DNA of 40,339 bases from Hyphomicrobiales bacterium (GTDB lineage: Bacteria; Pseudomonadota; Alphaproteobacteria; Rhizobiales; Methyloligellaceae). The stretch lies in NCBI GenBank assembly GCA_021775555.1, contig JAJFHP010000035.1, forward strand, positions 1 to 40,339, in the 5' to 3' direction. Under the pieces are notes generated by a model that searched no databases, had not been told where the DNA came from, and saw nothing but the letters and a program-made list of their open reading frames with translations. Positions within the stretch are counted from its first letter, which is position 1, and each line of letters starts with the position of its first letter. Positions 7,727 to 15,578 of this stretch are shown here, in pieces. A program made the position numbers and the translations under genes.

Positions 7727-9202
7727 ATGATTTCCCGAACCATGCAGGACAACCGCCAGAGGGTTCTGATCACTGTGTTCGATGCTCTGCGTCCGGAATT
7801 CCTCACCCCTGAATTGATGCCGAACCTGCACGGATTCGCAAATGGCGGTGTTACTTATGTGAACAGCCGGTCAACCTTCCCCACAGAAACCCGGGTCAAC
7901 CAGTCAGCGGTCACGACCGGGTGCTACCCGACCCGGCACGGCATTGTCGCCAACAAGTTCGTGCTTGATGAGGGCGGACCGGCACGGATACTCAATTCTG
8001 GTGATGACATACAGCTTGAAGCGGCATTCGAGCAGCTGGAAGGGCGGCTGTTCGATGTTCCGACCCTTGGAGAACGCCTGGCGGCGGCAGGGGTGTCCTA
8101 TGCCACGCTCAGCGCCGGTACGCCCGGGGGCGGACGGCTTATCAATCACGCGGCGCAAACCAACGGAACCTTTCGCTTCGCGATGAGGCGTCCCGATGCG
8201 GCGATGCCTGCCGGTGTGATGGACGCCATTACCAGCCGGGTTGGGCCATTGCCTGAATATACTTTGCCCGCGCTTGACTGGATCAGCTACGCCGTCAATT
8301 GCTACCTGGATTTTGTCGAGACCGATATTGACCCTGACGTCATGCTGCTGTGGCTGTGCGAACCCGACGAGACGTTCCACAAGCTTGGCATTGGATCGGA
8401 TGACGCCCTGCGCGCAATCCGCCACGTCGACGCTGAATTCGGGCGCATCCTCGCCCGGCACGAAAAACAGATCGCGGCCGGTGAATTACAGATCATCGCG
8501 CTTTCCGACCATGGTCAGATCAGCCTTGCCGGCGAGCGGCTGGATCTTGCTGCAAAACTTTCAGAGGCCGGCTTTCATGCAGGCAGAGACGTAACTGACC
8601 AATGCACCATCGTCGTTGGCAACGCGGGCGGCATCTGGGTCCGGGGCTCTGATCCAAAGCTTGTGAGCGGCATCATCCACTGGCTTCGAGGCCAGGACTG
8701 GTGCGGGCCGCTCTTCACCCGCGACGGCGCGGAAGGCACGCTGACCCACGAGGATGTCGCTCTGGCCCATCGCCGGGCGCCAGATATCGCGCTCGTCATG
8801 CGCTACACTCACGACACCAATGAATGGGGCCTGCCGGGGATGAGCCTCCATGACGCCATTTACCCCACAGGCGGGGGGTGCCATGGGGGTCTGAGCCCGT
8901 TTGAGCTGCATAATGTGCTCGCCATGTCGGGTGCCAGGTTCAAGCAGGGCGAGAGAATGACAATCCCGGCAGGGAATATCGACATCACCCCCACGGTGCT
9001 GGATTTGCTGGGGCTGGATGTGCCCGATGACATCGACGGCAGGGCGCTTCGGGAAGCCTACCACGAGGGGTCCGCAGACACCGCCATTCCCGATGCACGC
9101 GAAGTTACCTTGACCTCCACGAACAGCGAAGGGCCGGTCACGCACCTATCCGTGACACATGTCGGCTCAACCCGCTATTTCAACAAAGCATGGGTCGAAT
9201 AA
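7727..9202 (+). CDS. Type I phosphodiesterase/nucleotide pyrophosphatase-family (alkaline phosphatase superfamily) protein
   Basis: The 491-residue protein has metal-ligand and nucleophile motifs of the NPP branch of the alkaline phosphatase superfamily. VLITVFDALRP gives Asp19. FPTETRVNQSAVTTGCYPTR puts Thr55 where NPP enzymes have their nucleophile (PTxTxxN...TG.YP..HG). LWLCEPDETFHKLG and IIALSDHGQISLAG supply further metal ligands, and CHGGLSPFELHNVLAMSG supplies the C-terminal His. No signal peptide is visible, so a cytoplasmic location is predicted, unlike most secreted NPPs. It begins 3 bases after the LpoA-like gene and is probably cotranscribed with it. The reaction is expected to be phosphodiester or phosphonoester hydrolysis; the substrate is unknown. 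A second start at ATG 7742 is possible. Confidence 0.88.
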   Translation: MISRTMQDNRQRVLITVFDALRPEFLTPELMPNLHGFANGGVTYVNSRSTFPTETRVNQSAVTTGCYPTRHGIVANKFVLDEGGPARILNSGDDIQLEAAFEQLEGRLFDVPTLGERLAAAGVSYATLSAGTPGGGRLINHAAQTNGTFRFAMRRPDAAMPAGVMDAITSRVGPLPEYTLPALDWISYAVNCYLDFVETDIDPDVMLLWLCEPDETFHKLGIGSDDALRAIRHVDAEFGRILARHEKQIAAGELQIIALSDHGQISLAGERLDLAAKLSEAGFHAGRDVTDQCTIVVGNAGGIWVRGSDPKLVSGIIHWLRGQDWCGPLFTRDGAEGTLTHEDVALAHRRAPDIALVMRYTHDTNEWGLPGMSLHDAIYPTGGGCHGGLSPFELHNVLAMSGARFKQGERMTIPAGNIDITPTVLDLLGLDVPDDIDGRALREAYHEGSADTAIPDAREVTLTSTNSEGPVTHLSVTHVGSTRYFNKAWVE

Positions 9203-9208
9203 ACTGCG

Positions 9209-9619
9209 TCAGCCGCCATACATTTTCTTCAGATTATCAAATCCGGCCTGATACACGTCCTGAATGGCCTTCATCGCGTCTTCAGGCGATGCGCCAGCGG
9301 GCTCGAAATCGCTCGACCATTCAATGGTGGAGTTTTCACCTTCTCCCGACACCTTGATGGTCGCGGTGTAATTGGAGACCGGAAGCGGACTGTCGGTAAT
9401 CGAATAGGTATAGGTGCGCGCGCCATCATCGACGTTTTCCAGCTTCTCGACCATCGTCCCACCACCGGCCAGAGACAGAGTGCGCGTCTGGCCCGCTTCG
9501 GTCAGCTCGCTCTTCTCGACTGACGGATGCCAGTCCGGCAGCGCGTTGAATCCGCCTATGAGCTTCCACACCTGATCGGCGGAAACGTTCAAGTCTGTCG
9601 ACATGGATACTTTGGCCAT
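9209..9619 (-). CDS. SRPBCC/START-like small ligand-binding protein
   Basis: This 136-residue protein has the compact polyketide-cyclase/START fold pattern: an N-terminal strand MAKVSMSTDLNVSADQVWKL, then the IGGFNALPDWHPSVEKSEL helix-turn, LAGGGTMVEKLENVDDGART, SPLPVSNYTATIKV and a C-terminal amphipathic helix ending DNLKKMYGG. GGAGGG sits 5 bases before ATG 9619. These proteins bind hydrophobic ligands in a central cavity, and the ligand is not predictable here. It faces the phosphatase gene tail to tail across 6 bases. Confidence 0.88.
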   Translation of the reverse strand: MAKVSMSTDLNVSADQVWKLIGGFNALPDWHPSVEKSELTEAGQTRTLSLAGGGTMVEKLENVDDGARTYTYSITDSPLPVSNYTATIKVSGEGENSTIEWSSDFEPAGASPEDAMKAIQDVYQAGFDNLKKMYGG

Positions 9620-9686
9620 GAAACCCTCCTTCGCGTTTTCTCTAGCTGCCTGGCCAGTTTACCGCCAATTCAGCACCAGCCCACCC

Positions 9687-10112
9687 CTAATCGTCGGACC
9701 CCGGTTTTTCGCCGCGTGTCCGCTTGAGACCACCGCGGCGCGTCTTGGCCTTTAAGCGCCGTTCAACAGAGGCCCGTGTGGGTTTTGTCCTGACACGCTT
9801 CCTGGGCTGGATGGCCGCGCGGGAGATGAGCCGCGCCAGCCTGTCTCGCGCATCGGCCCGGTTGCGCTCCTGTGTACGGAAGCGCTCGGCGCGGATGATG
9901 ATGACGCCTTCTTTTGTTGCGCGCTGTCCTGCCAGACGGATCAGCCGCACGCGCACATCATCGGGAAGGCTGGGTGAGGATTGCGCATCAAACCGCAGCT
10001 CCACAGCGGATGAGACTTTATTGACATTCTGCCCGCCGGGCCCTGAGGCGCGGATGAAGTTCTCTTCAAGCTCTGCGTCGGGGATGCTTATGAAGTGGTT
10101 GATGGGGAGCAT
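9687..10112 (-). CDS. arfB: Alternative ribosome-rescue factor ArfB (YaeJ/ICT1 type)
   Basis: The 141-residue protein carries the release-factor GGQ loop, ASGPGGQNVNKVSSAVELRF, with Gly26-Gly27-Gln28. It ends in a Lys/Arg-rich tail (KRVRTKPTRASVERRLKAKT) that in ArfB enters the empty mRNA channel. Together these identify a stop-codon-independent peptidyl-tRNA hydrolase that frees stalled ribosomes, not RF1 or RF2, because the codon-recognition domain is absent. The start ATG 10112 is preceded by GAGAGG at 5-base spacing. That sequence can pair with an upstream CCTCTC, which may partly mask it. Confidence 0.95.
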   Translation of the reverse strand: MLPINHFISIPDAELEENFIRASGPGGQNVNKVSSAVELRFDAQSSPSLPDDVRVRLIRLAGQRATKEGVIIIRAERFRTQERNRADARDRLARLISRAAIQPRKRVRTKPTRASVERRLKAKTRRGGLKRTRGEKPGSDD

Positions 10113-10117
10113 GAAGG

Positions 10118-10134
10118 CCTCTCTTGAGGAGAGG
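10118..10134 (-). promoter_or_regulatory. Small hairpin covering the arfB ribosome-binding site
   Basis: On the minus strand CCTCTC, a 5-base loop, and GAGAGG form a perfect 6-bp stem. The second arm is the likely Shine-Dalgarno of arfB, five bases upstream of its ATG. Folding would lower initiation. This is a pattern read from sequence; a regulatory role is inference, and the stem is short. Confidence 0.4.
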
Positions 10135-10228
10135 GATATAGCACGATTGATTTTCCAATCCTGCAGGAGAAGCGAGGAGGTGGAGAATAATAGAAGTTTG
10201 GAGGGCGGAGACTAAAGTTCTTGACGAA

Positions 10229-10303
10229 GTCCGCTTTGCCCCCCCCTAAGCGGACATAAAGCCATTCAGCCAGGAATGTCTGCTTTGTGCCATAAACGGA
10301 AGT
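10229..10303. repeat. Dispersed paired-hairpin repeat, copy A
   Basis: GTCCGCTT (10229-10236) and AAGCGGAC (10248-10255) form a perfect stem around a C-rich loop. About 20 bases later a degenerate second unit, AATGTCTGCTTTGTGCCATA followed by AACGGAAGT (10275-10303), resembles the second hairpin of copy C at 39057-39084. The 10113-10390 gap holds no other recognisable feature besides the arfB leader. Confidence 0.75.
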
Positions 10304-10390
10304 TCTCCCTACATCCGCTATGACGACATCGTTTTATCCCTGAGCCTTAATTTCCAAACTATCAGGCTTGATCAATTCATCGGGACAGGA

Positions 10391-10648
10391 TCATTTCTTC
10401 AGGGTGTCACCTGACTTTCTTGGCATGGTGAATTCCTGAATCGTCATTTTCAGAAGATAGCCCACAAAACTGAACTCTGGATGTGAGAGTTGCTTTTGAA
10501 TGCCCACAAGACTTTTGTGGATTGTGATGAATTCCTGGTTTGTTAGGGACTCATAGTACCTTTTGCCTTTGGCATAATTCTTTGGCTCCTGCTGTTCAGG
10601 GTGTGGCTTATCCGTATCCGCCGCCATTCGTTTAGGATCAGTTGTCAT
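10391..10648 (-). CDS. Small hypothetical protein (85 aa), no recognised family
   Basis: I chose ATG 10648 because GGAG lies about 9 bases upstream; a TTG at 10681 would add 11 residues. The first 30 residues are polar, rich in Lys, Asp, Pro and Gln, and probably disordered (MTTDPKRMAADTDKPHPEQQ). The rest looks folded and mostly helical: YYESLTNQEFITIHKSLVGI then QLSHPEFSFVGYLLKMTIQE. There is no signal peptide or membrane helix. It sits alone in an AT-richer stretch flanked by copies of the GTCCGCTTT repeat, with no operon partner. Coding status rests on the start signal and protein-like composition, so it could be spurious. No function is proposed. Confidence 0.5.
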   Translation of the reverse strand: MTTDPKRMAADTDKPHPEQQEPKNYAKGKRYYESLTNQEFITIHKSLVGIQKQLSHPEFSFVGYLLKMTIQEFTMPRKSGDTLKK

Positions 10649-11035
10649 TTCTTTTGGCTCCGCAGCGCCATGGTCAAACAAAGAAAAAGTGATCCGCAGT
10701 CAGTCACATTTTTCGTTCACTGTTCGTTGGAGAACCACTCGATCCGGATGAGAATTGTCTTCACTACATCTATTCATGTGAGTTCGGATGAACGTACAAA
10801 CGAAAGCCTGTCCAGACAGATGCCGTTTCTCACAGCATCCTGGAAAATCAACTCAGACTCACTAAACCAGGATATTGTGCCGGTTTTTGAAAAAATGCTT
10901 TGATGTGTGTCAATGGCGGGTCTGGAGTGATCACGAGGTACCGAGGAGATGCTTCGGTTGGTTTGCTCGATGCGGTTAGCAACCGACCGTGTTGCGGGAT
11001 GTCAGCTTTGGGTTATATGCGGACATCTTCCGCCT
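10649..11035. other. Intergenic gap without a supported gene
   Basis: This 387-base stretch between the small orphan ORF and the GST is AT-richer than its surroundings and contains copy B of the GTCCGCTTT-type repeat at its right end. An open frame on the plus strand (10670-10903) has no ribosome-binding site and unlikely composition, so I do not call it. No promoter stands out. Confidence 0.5.
10998..11027. repeat. Dispersed hairpin repeat, copy B
   Basis: GATGTCAGC at the left and GCGGACATC at the right are inverted with one mismatch, around a loop containing TTTGGGTTATAT. The arms belong to the same ATGTCCGC/GCGGACAT family as copies A and C. It ends just before the stop codon of the GST gene and may act as its transcript end, although no T-run is present. 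Confidence 0.65.
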
Positions 11036-11734
11036 CTACTCCGCCGCCTGCGCTCCCTGCATGATCTGCCACGCCAGGGAGCCGCGACCCTCGATGTTCT
11101 TGTCGAACGCTTCGGGGAATTCGGGAGGAACGGAGCCTGTTACGGCGTCGTTGGCGAGCAGGGCGTCGGACCACGCCTTCACAAGCGGGAATTCATCCAG
11201 TAGCCCCGTTTGAAGCGCCTTTTCGCAAATGGCGAAGCGCATGAAGAACGGCCCGTAGGCGGCGTCAACCAGACACAGATCCTTGCCGTTGAAATAAGGC
11301 CCGTCATTGCCGCGCTCCTCAAGCGCGCCTTCGAGACGGCTGACCCGTTGCCGGGCTGTCTCAAGCGCCTCGGGCAGTGCCTCTTTCGATGCACAGTAAC
11401 TCAGATTAGACATGCCCGGACCCCAGGCGAATGTCGGCAGGAAGTCTGTCCAGGCGCGGTTCTGAGCTCGCTTGATCGGATCTTCGGGGTGCAGCCGGGG
11501 CTCGAAGGTCTCGTCCAGATATTCCGCGATGGCGTTCGATTCAAACAAGGACACGTCATCCACCTTGAGAACCGGCACCTTGCCGTGGGGCGAGATTTCC
11601 AGGAACCAGTCGGGCTTCTCTTTCAGGTTAATATAGGTAACGTCGAATTCGACACCCTTGGCGCGCAGTATGATGACGGCGCGCTGCACCCATGGGCATG
11701 TGACGGAACTGATGAGGTGATATTTCGACGCCAT
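11036..11734 (-). CDS. Glutathione S-transferase family protein (Cys-type, omega-like)
   Basis: The 232-residue protein has a thioredoxin-fold N-terminal domain with HLISSVTCPWVQRAVIILRA, where Cys13 is the likely catalytic residue as in omega and glutaredoxin-like GSTs. HGKVPVLKVDDVSLFESNAI contains the cis-Pro and the Glu-Ser glutathione-binding pair. A helical C-terminal domain follows, with DGPYFNGKDLCLVDAAYGPF. The Cys active site suggests thiol-transfer or dehalogenation-type chemistry more than conjugation. It is a single gene, and the glutathione synthetase elsewhere in the window supplies its cofactor. Confidence 0.93.
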   Translation of the reverse strand: MASKYHLISSVTCPWVQRAVIILRAKGVEFDVTYINLKEKPDWFLEISPHGKVPVLKVDDVSLFESNAIAEYLDETFEPRLHPEDPIKRAQNRAWTDFLPTFAWGPGMSNLSYCASKEALPEALETARQRVSRLEGALEERGNDGPYFNGKDLCLVDAAYGPFFMRFAICEKALQTGLLDEFPLVKAWSDALLANDAVTGSVPPEFPEAFDKNIEGRGSLAWQIMQGAQAAE

Positions 11735-11811
11735 GGAATTCCTCGCTTCTCATTCTCGCAAAACCGTCGGGCATCCTAGGTGCTGGCCCGGTACGTCACA
11801 AGGCGAAGTAT

Positions 11812-13011
11812 TTATCCTGCCAGCGCCGCAATTACGGAATTCAGCACCAGCCGCCCGTCATTGGTCGCCATCAGCCGGTCGCCCGAGACACGCACCAACC
11901 CGTCCGTCTCCAGCGTGGCGATGGTGATATAATCGACCTCGCCGCCCAGCAATCCGTAGCGCGACAGCGAGATGCCTTCGGAGAGCCGCATCCCCATCAG
12001 CAGATATTCTTGCCAAACCTCGCTCTCCAGAAGCCGCTCGGTGGTTTCAATGCCGTGGCCGTGTTCCAGAACCCGCTCGGCCCAGTCTTCCGGGTTGCTC
12101 ATGATCGAGAGCGCCTGTCGCGCGCCCTCAAATGTGAGCCGCCCGTGGGCACCGGGGCCGATACCCGCATAGTCGCCCATATTCCAGTAGAGCAGATTGT
12201 GCCGGCTTTCATGGCTTGGGCTCGCGTGGTTGGATACCTCGTAAGCCGGAAGCCCCGCACTCGCGCACATCTCCTGCGTCACGATGTAGAAATCACGCGC
12301 AAGCTCCTCATCCGGAGTGATCAGCTTTCCTGCCTTGTGAAGTGCCGAGAAAGGCGTGCCCTCCTCAATGGTGAGCTGGTAGAGGGACATATGCCCTTTT
12401 GCCAGCTTCAGGGCTTGCCCAAGCTCGGCTTTCCAGTCTTCAAGCGTCTGGCGGGGCCTTGCATAGATGAGGTCGAATGACACGCGTTCGAAATGATCCC
12501 TGGCGACCTTGAGGGCGCTCAAGCCTTCCTCAACGCTGTGCGCACGCCCGAGTGCTTTCAGGTCCGCATCATTGAGCGCCTGAAGCCCCACCGACACCCT
12601 GTTGACCCCGGCAGCGCGGTAACTTGCAAAGCGTTCCGCCTCCACGCTCGTGGGGTTGGCTTCCAGCGTGATTTCGGCATCGTCTTTGAGTGACCAGTTT
12701 TGGGCGATACGTTCCAGTATGGCGGCGCAGGTTTCGGGCATCATGCGCGAGGGCGTGCCGCCACCGAAAAAGATGCTTGAAACTTCGCGCGGGCCTGACA
12801 GTGCGCGCATATGATCGAGCTCAGCCATATAGGCAGAGCGGAAGCGCGCCTCGTTGATGCCGCCATGGCGCACATGGGAATTGAAATCGCAATAGGGGCA
12901 CTTGGCCTCACAAAAAGGCCAGTGGACATAGACCGCGAAGTCCGGATCAGTTGGTGTCGAGGCATACCTTTCGGAAGAGTTCGAAAGCTCTGGCGCGGTG
13001 AGATTGTCCAT
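11812..13011 (-). CDS. hemW: HemW-type radical SAM heme chaperone
   Basis: From ATG 13011 the product is 399 residues, normal for HemW. The radical SAM cluster motif CxxxCxxC is in [20 protein letters not shown], followed by [14 protein letters not shown] and [20 protein letters not shown]. The extra CDF segment matches HemW, not true coproporphyrinogen dehydrogenase HemN. HemW is thought to bind heme and deliver it to respiratory proteins. The frame stays open to 13167, but conserved sequence begins only at about residue 25 of the 13011 start. A GGACGAG precedes that ATG. The start overlaps the end of rdgB by 65 bases in another frame, which is long for coupling, but no later start codon precedes the domain. 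Confidence 0.93.
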   Translation of the reverse strand: MDNLTAPELSNSSERYASTPTDPDFAVYVHWPFCEAKCPYCDFNSHVRHGGINEARFRSAYMAELDHMRALSGPREVSSIFFGGGTPSRMMPETCAAILERIAQNWSLKDDAEITLEANPTSVEAERFASYRAAGVNRVSVGLQALNDADLKALGRAHSVEEGLSALKVARDHFERVSFDLIYARPRQTLEDWKAELGQALKLAKGHMSLYQLTIEEGTPFSALHKAGKLITPDEELARDFYIVTQEMCASAGLPAYEVSNHASPSHESRHNLLYWNMGDYAGIGPGAHGRLTFEGARQALSIMSNPEDWAERVLEHGHGIETTERLLESEVWQEYLLMGMRLSEGISLSRYGLLGGEVDYITIATLETDGLVRVSGDRLMATNDGRLVLNSVIAALAG

Positions 13012-13570
13012 GTTTCTCGTCCGGCTCCATTTCGCCGAAGGTTTGCGTTCCGCCATCCGGCAGGAATATCGGGTCATACCCGAAGCCCTGGGTGCCGCGT
13101 GGCGGCCATACAAGTGTCCCGAAGACCTTACCTTCAAATGTGTCACAAGCGCCATCCGGTGTGGCAATCGTCAAGGCGCACGTGAAATTGGCAACGCGCT
13201 TGTCCGGGCTGTCGGCCTTGGATTCAGAAAGTTCCTTTTCAACCCGTTCCATAGCCAGGGAAAAGTCCTTTGTCTCCCCTGCCCATCTGGCAGAGTAAAT
13301 GCCCGGAGCGCCTTCGAGAGCCTCAACCTCCAGCCCACTGTCGTCGGCAAGGGCCGGGAGCCCGCTTGCCGTAGCCGCCGCGCGGGCTTTGAGTTCCGCA
13401 TTGGCCTTGAAGGTTTTTCCTGTTTCCTCAGGCTCGGGCAGGTCAAGATCGCGGGCTGATACCGCATCGATACCATAGGGCGCCAGCAGGTCGCGTATTT
13501 CACGCACCTTGCCCGGATTGTGGCTTGCCACCAACAGCCGGTCGCCTGCTTTGAGTTTTGTAGGCACCAC
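12947..13570 (-). CDS. rdgB: XTP/dITP diphosphatase (HAM1/RdgB)
   Basis: The 207-residue protein has the Ham1 fingerprint: [60 protein letters not shown], and [11 protein letters not shown] near the C-terminus. It removes deaminated purine triphosphates (XTP, dITP) from the nucleotide pool. The start is a GTG at 13570 that overlaps the rph stop codon (TAGTG), a sign of coupling. Together rph, rdgB and hemW form one minus-strand operon diverging from hrcA. Confidence 0.96.
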   Translation of the reverse strand: MVPTKLKAGDRLLVASHNPGKVREIRDLLAPYGIDAVSARDLDLPEPEETGKTFKANAELKARAAATASGLPALADDSGLEVEALEGAPGIYSARWAGETKDFSLAMERVEKELSESKADSPDKRVANFTCALTIATPDGACDTFEGKVFGTLVWPPRGTQGFGYDPIFLPDGGTQTFGEMEPDEKHGQSHRARAFELFRKVCLDTN

Positions 13571-14283
13571 TAGCCGATGGTGAGCTTCTGCAGCTCGACC
13601 AGCTCGCCAATGCCCTTTTTCGCCAGCACCATCAACTCGTCGAACTGAGCTTGGCTGAAGGGTACGCCCTCCGCCGTGCCCTGCACCTCGACGATACCGC
13701 CCTTGCCGGTCATGACGAAATTGGCGTCGGTTTCAGCCTCGGAGTCCTCCGCATAATCCAGATCGAGTACTGCATTGCCGCCATATATCCCGCACGATAC
13801 AGCCGCCACCTGGTCGAGAAGAACATCATCTCCCACCATGTCGCGGGCCTTCATCCATTCAATGCAATCGTTCAATGCAATCCACGCGCCGGTGATAGAA
13901 GCTGTCCGCGTGCCACCATCGGCCTGAATGACATCGCAATCGACCGTGATCTGACGCTCGCCGAGCGCTTTCATGTCAACCACCGCACGCAAGCTCCGCG
14001 CTATAAGCCGCTGGATTTCAAGCGTGCGCCCGCCCTGCTTGCCGCTTGACGCCTCGCGGCGCATGCGCTCGCCGGTCGAGCGCGGAAGCATGCCATATTC
14101 GCCCGTCACCCAGCCCGAGCCCCGGCCCTTCATCCAGGGCGGCACGCGCTCTTCCAGCGATGCCGCGCAAAGAACATGGGTGTTTCCGAACTTGATGAGG
14201 CAGGAGCCTTCCGCATGGAGCGACACACCACGTTCCAGGGTGACAGGGCGAAGTTCGTCGCTTTGGCGTTTTGAGGGGCGCAT
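13570..14283 (-). CDS. rph: Ribonuclease PH
   Basis: The 237-residue protein is full length for RNase PH, the phosphorolytic exoribonuclease that trims tRNA 3' ends. Visible motifs are [60 protein letters not shown], and [20 protein letters not shown] with the catalytic Asp region. I start it at ATG 14283 (MRPSKR), the universal RNase PH start. An upstream ATG at 14301 would add six residues. Divergent hrcA begins about 130 bases away. Confidence 0.96.
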   Translation of the reverse strand: MRPSKRQSDELRPVTLERGVSLHAEGSCLIKFGNTHVLCAASLEERVPPWMKGRGSGWVTGEYGMLPRSTGERMRREASSGKQGGRTLEIQRLIARSLRAVVDMKALGERQITVDCDVIQADGGTRTASITGAWIALNDCIEWMKARDMVGDDVLLDQVAAVSCGIYGGNAVLDLDYAEDSEAETDANFVMTGKGGIVEVQGTAEGVPFSQAQFDELMVLAKKGIGELVELQKLTIG

Positions 14284-14379
14284 TGCTTGGCTCTTCTCCA
14301 TTTCGGGTGAATCAAGCGCGCACCCTATTGGAGGGAGCGAATTGGATCAACAAACTCAGGCCCGCGTTAAGCAAGTGAT

Positions 14380-14408
14380 TTGACGCCAACCTCATGGACA
14401 CTTAGATT
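14380..14408 (+). promoter_or_regulatory. Candidate sigma-70-type promoter for hrcA-grpE
   Basis: TTGACG (14380-14385) and TAGATT (14403-14408) are separated by exactly 17 bases and match the housekeeping consensus at four or more positions each. Transcription would start near 14415. No CIRCE element (TTAGCACTC-N9-GAGTGCTAA) is visible here, so HrcA autoregulation at this site is not supported. Confidence 0.5.
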
Positions 14409-14416
14409 CATGCACC

Positions 14417-15517
14417 ATGAGACAAAAGGAATTGCAGGAAGCCGCAGAGCTAGCGTTGCGCGAAGGCGCATCGGTGCTAACCGATCTCGACCAGCGTTCG
14501 CGCGAAATCTTCCGACAGATCGTCCAGAGCTACATCGCCACCGGCGACCCGGCCGGTTCGCGCAATATATCGCGCGCCCTGCCCATGACCCTGTCGCCGG
14601 CGAGCGTGCGCAACATCATGTCCGACCTGGAGGAACTGGGTCTCATTTATGCGCCGCACACGAGTGCCGGGCGCCTGCCAACGGAAACCGGTTTGAGGCT
14701 GTTTGTCGATGCGCTTCTCGAGATAGGCGATCTGAACGACAGTGAGCGCAGCCACATCAAATCGCAGATGACCGGAAACCCGGCCGAACGCGGCCTTGAA
14801 GACGTGCTGACGGATACCGGTGAAATGCTTTCCGGACTTGCCAACTGCGCAGGCGTGGTCCTCACCGACAAGCAGACCAAGCGGCTCAAGCAGATTGAAT
14901 TTGTCTCGCTTGAGCCGAAGAAAACCCTGGCTGTTCTGGTGGCCGAGGATGGCAGCGTGGAAAATCGCGTGGTCAACCTGCCTGAAGGCATGCCCGCTTC
15001 GGTGCTTGTAAGTGCGGCAAACTATCTCAATGCGCGCATTGCCGGGAAAACGCTCAATGATGCCCGGCGGGATATTGAGGCTGAGCTTAAAAGCCGCAAG
15101 GCCGAGCTGGATGAACTCACAACAAAAATGGTGCAGCAGGGTCTCGCCACATGGTCGGGTGCGGACGATGGTGAGAAGAACCTGATTGTGCGCGGGCGCT
15201 CGCACCTGCTCGATGACCTCACCGCATTCGATGATCTTGAGCGTATCCGCAAGCTGTTTGACGATCTGGAAGCCAAGCAGGACCTGATAGACGTGCTGAC
15301 CCACGCGGAGCGCGCCGACGGGGTGCGCATTTTCATCGGCTCGGAGAACCAGCTGTTCTCTCTATCGGGCTCATCCATGGTGGTGGCGCCGTTCAAGGAT
15401 GGCGACCGCAATATCGTTGGCGTGCTGGGCGTGATCGGCCCGACACGTCTTAATTATGCCCGTATCATCCCGATGGTGGACTATACCGCCAAACTGATCG
15501 GCCATATGCTCCCTTGA
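14417..15517 (+). CDS. hrcA: Heat-inducible transcription repressor HrcA
   Basis: The 366-residue protein starts with a winged-helix domain ([77 protein letters not shown]) and continues with the GAF-like HrcA body ending in [20 protein letters not shown]. HrcA binds CIRCE operators, usually in front of groESL, and is released on heat stress. ATG 14417 would lie almost at the predicted transcription start. An in-frame GTG at 14474, preceded by GAAGG at 7-base spacing, would give 347 residues, closer to the family length, and is a serious alternative. grpE follows 61 bases later. Confidence 0.95.
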   Translation: MRQKELQEAAELALREGASVLTDLDQRSREIFRQIVQSYIATGDPAGSRNISRALPMTLSPASVRNIMSDLEELGLIYAPHTSAGRLPTETGLRLFVDALLEIGDLNDSERSHIKSQMTGNPAERGLEDVLTDTGEMLSGLANCAGVVLTDKQTKRLKQIEFVSLEPKKTLAVLVAEDGSVENRVVNLPEGMPASVLVSAANYLNARIAGKTLNDARRDIEAELKSRKAELDELTTKMVQQGLATWSGADDGEKNLIVRGRSHLLDDLTAFDDLERIRKLFDDLEAKQDLIDVLTHAERADGVRIFIGSENQLFSLSGSSMVVAPFKDGDRNIVGVLGVIGPTRLNYARIIPMVDYTAKLIGHMLP

Positions 15518-15578
15518 TTTTTTTTGGCTCCGGCCTGATATCCAGTGCAACTCTCCTGACATGATTCACGAGTGATCG

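Noticed and set aside
8561-9145. 194-residue minus-strand ORF inside the phosphatase gene
   Set aside because: The plus-strand frame carries the conserved metal-site motifs, so this is an antisense shadow.
10670-10903. Plus-strand ORF in the gap opposite the small orphan gene
   Set aside because: No ribosome-binding site, odd composition, and it overlaps the better-supported minus-strand ORF start.
14302-14416. CIRCE operator near hrcA
   Set aside because: I looked for TTAGCACTC/GAGTGCTAA arms in the rph-hrcA gap and before dnaK and found none.
14477-15304. Long minus-strand ORF opposite hrcA
   Set aside because: It lies entirely inside a conserved HrcA frame, has no recognisable domain or start signal and reflects GC-rich codon bias.
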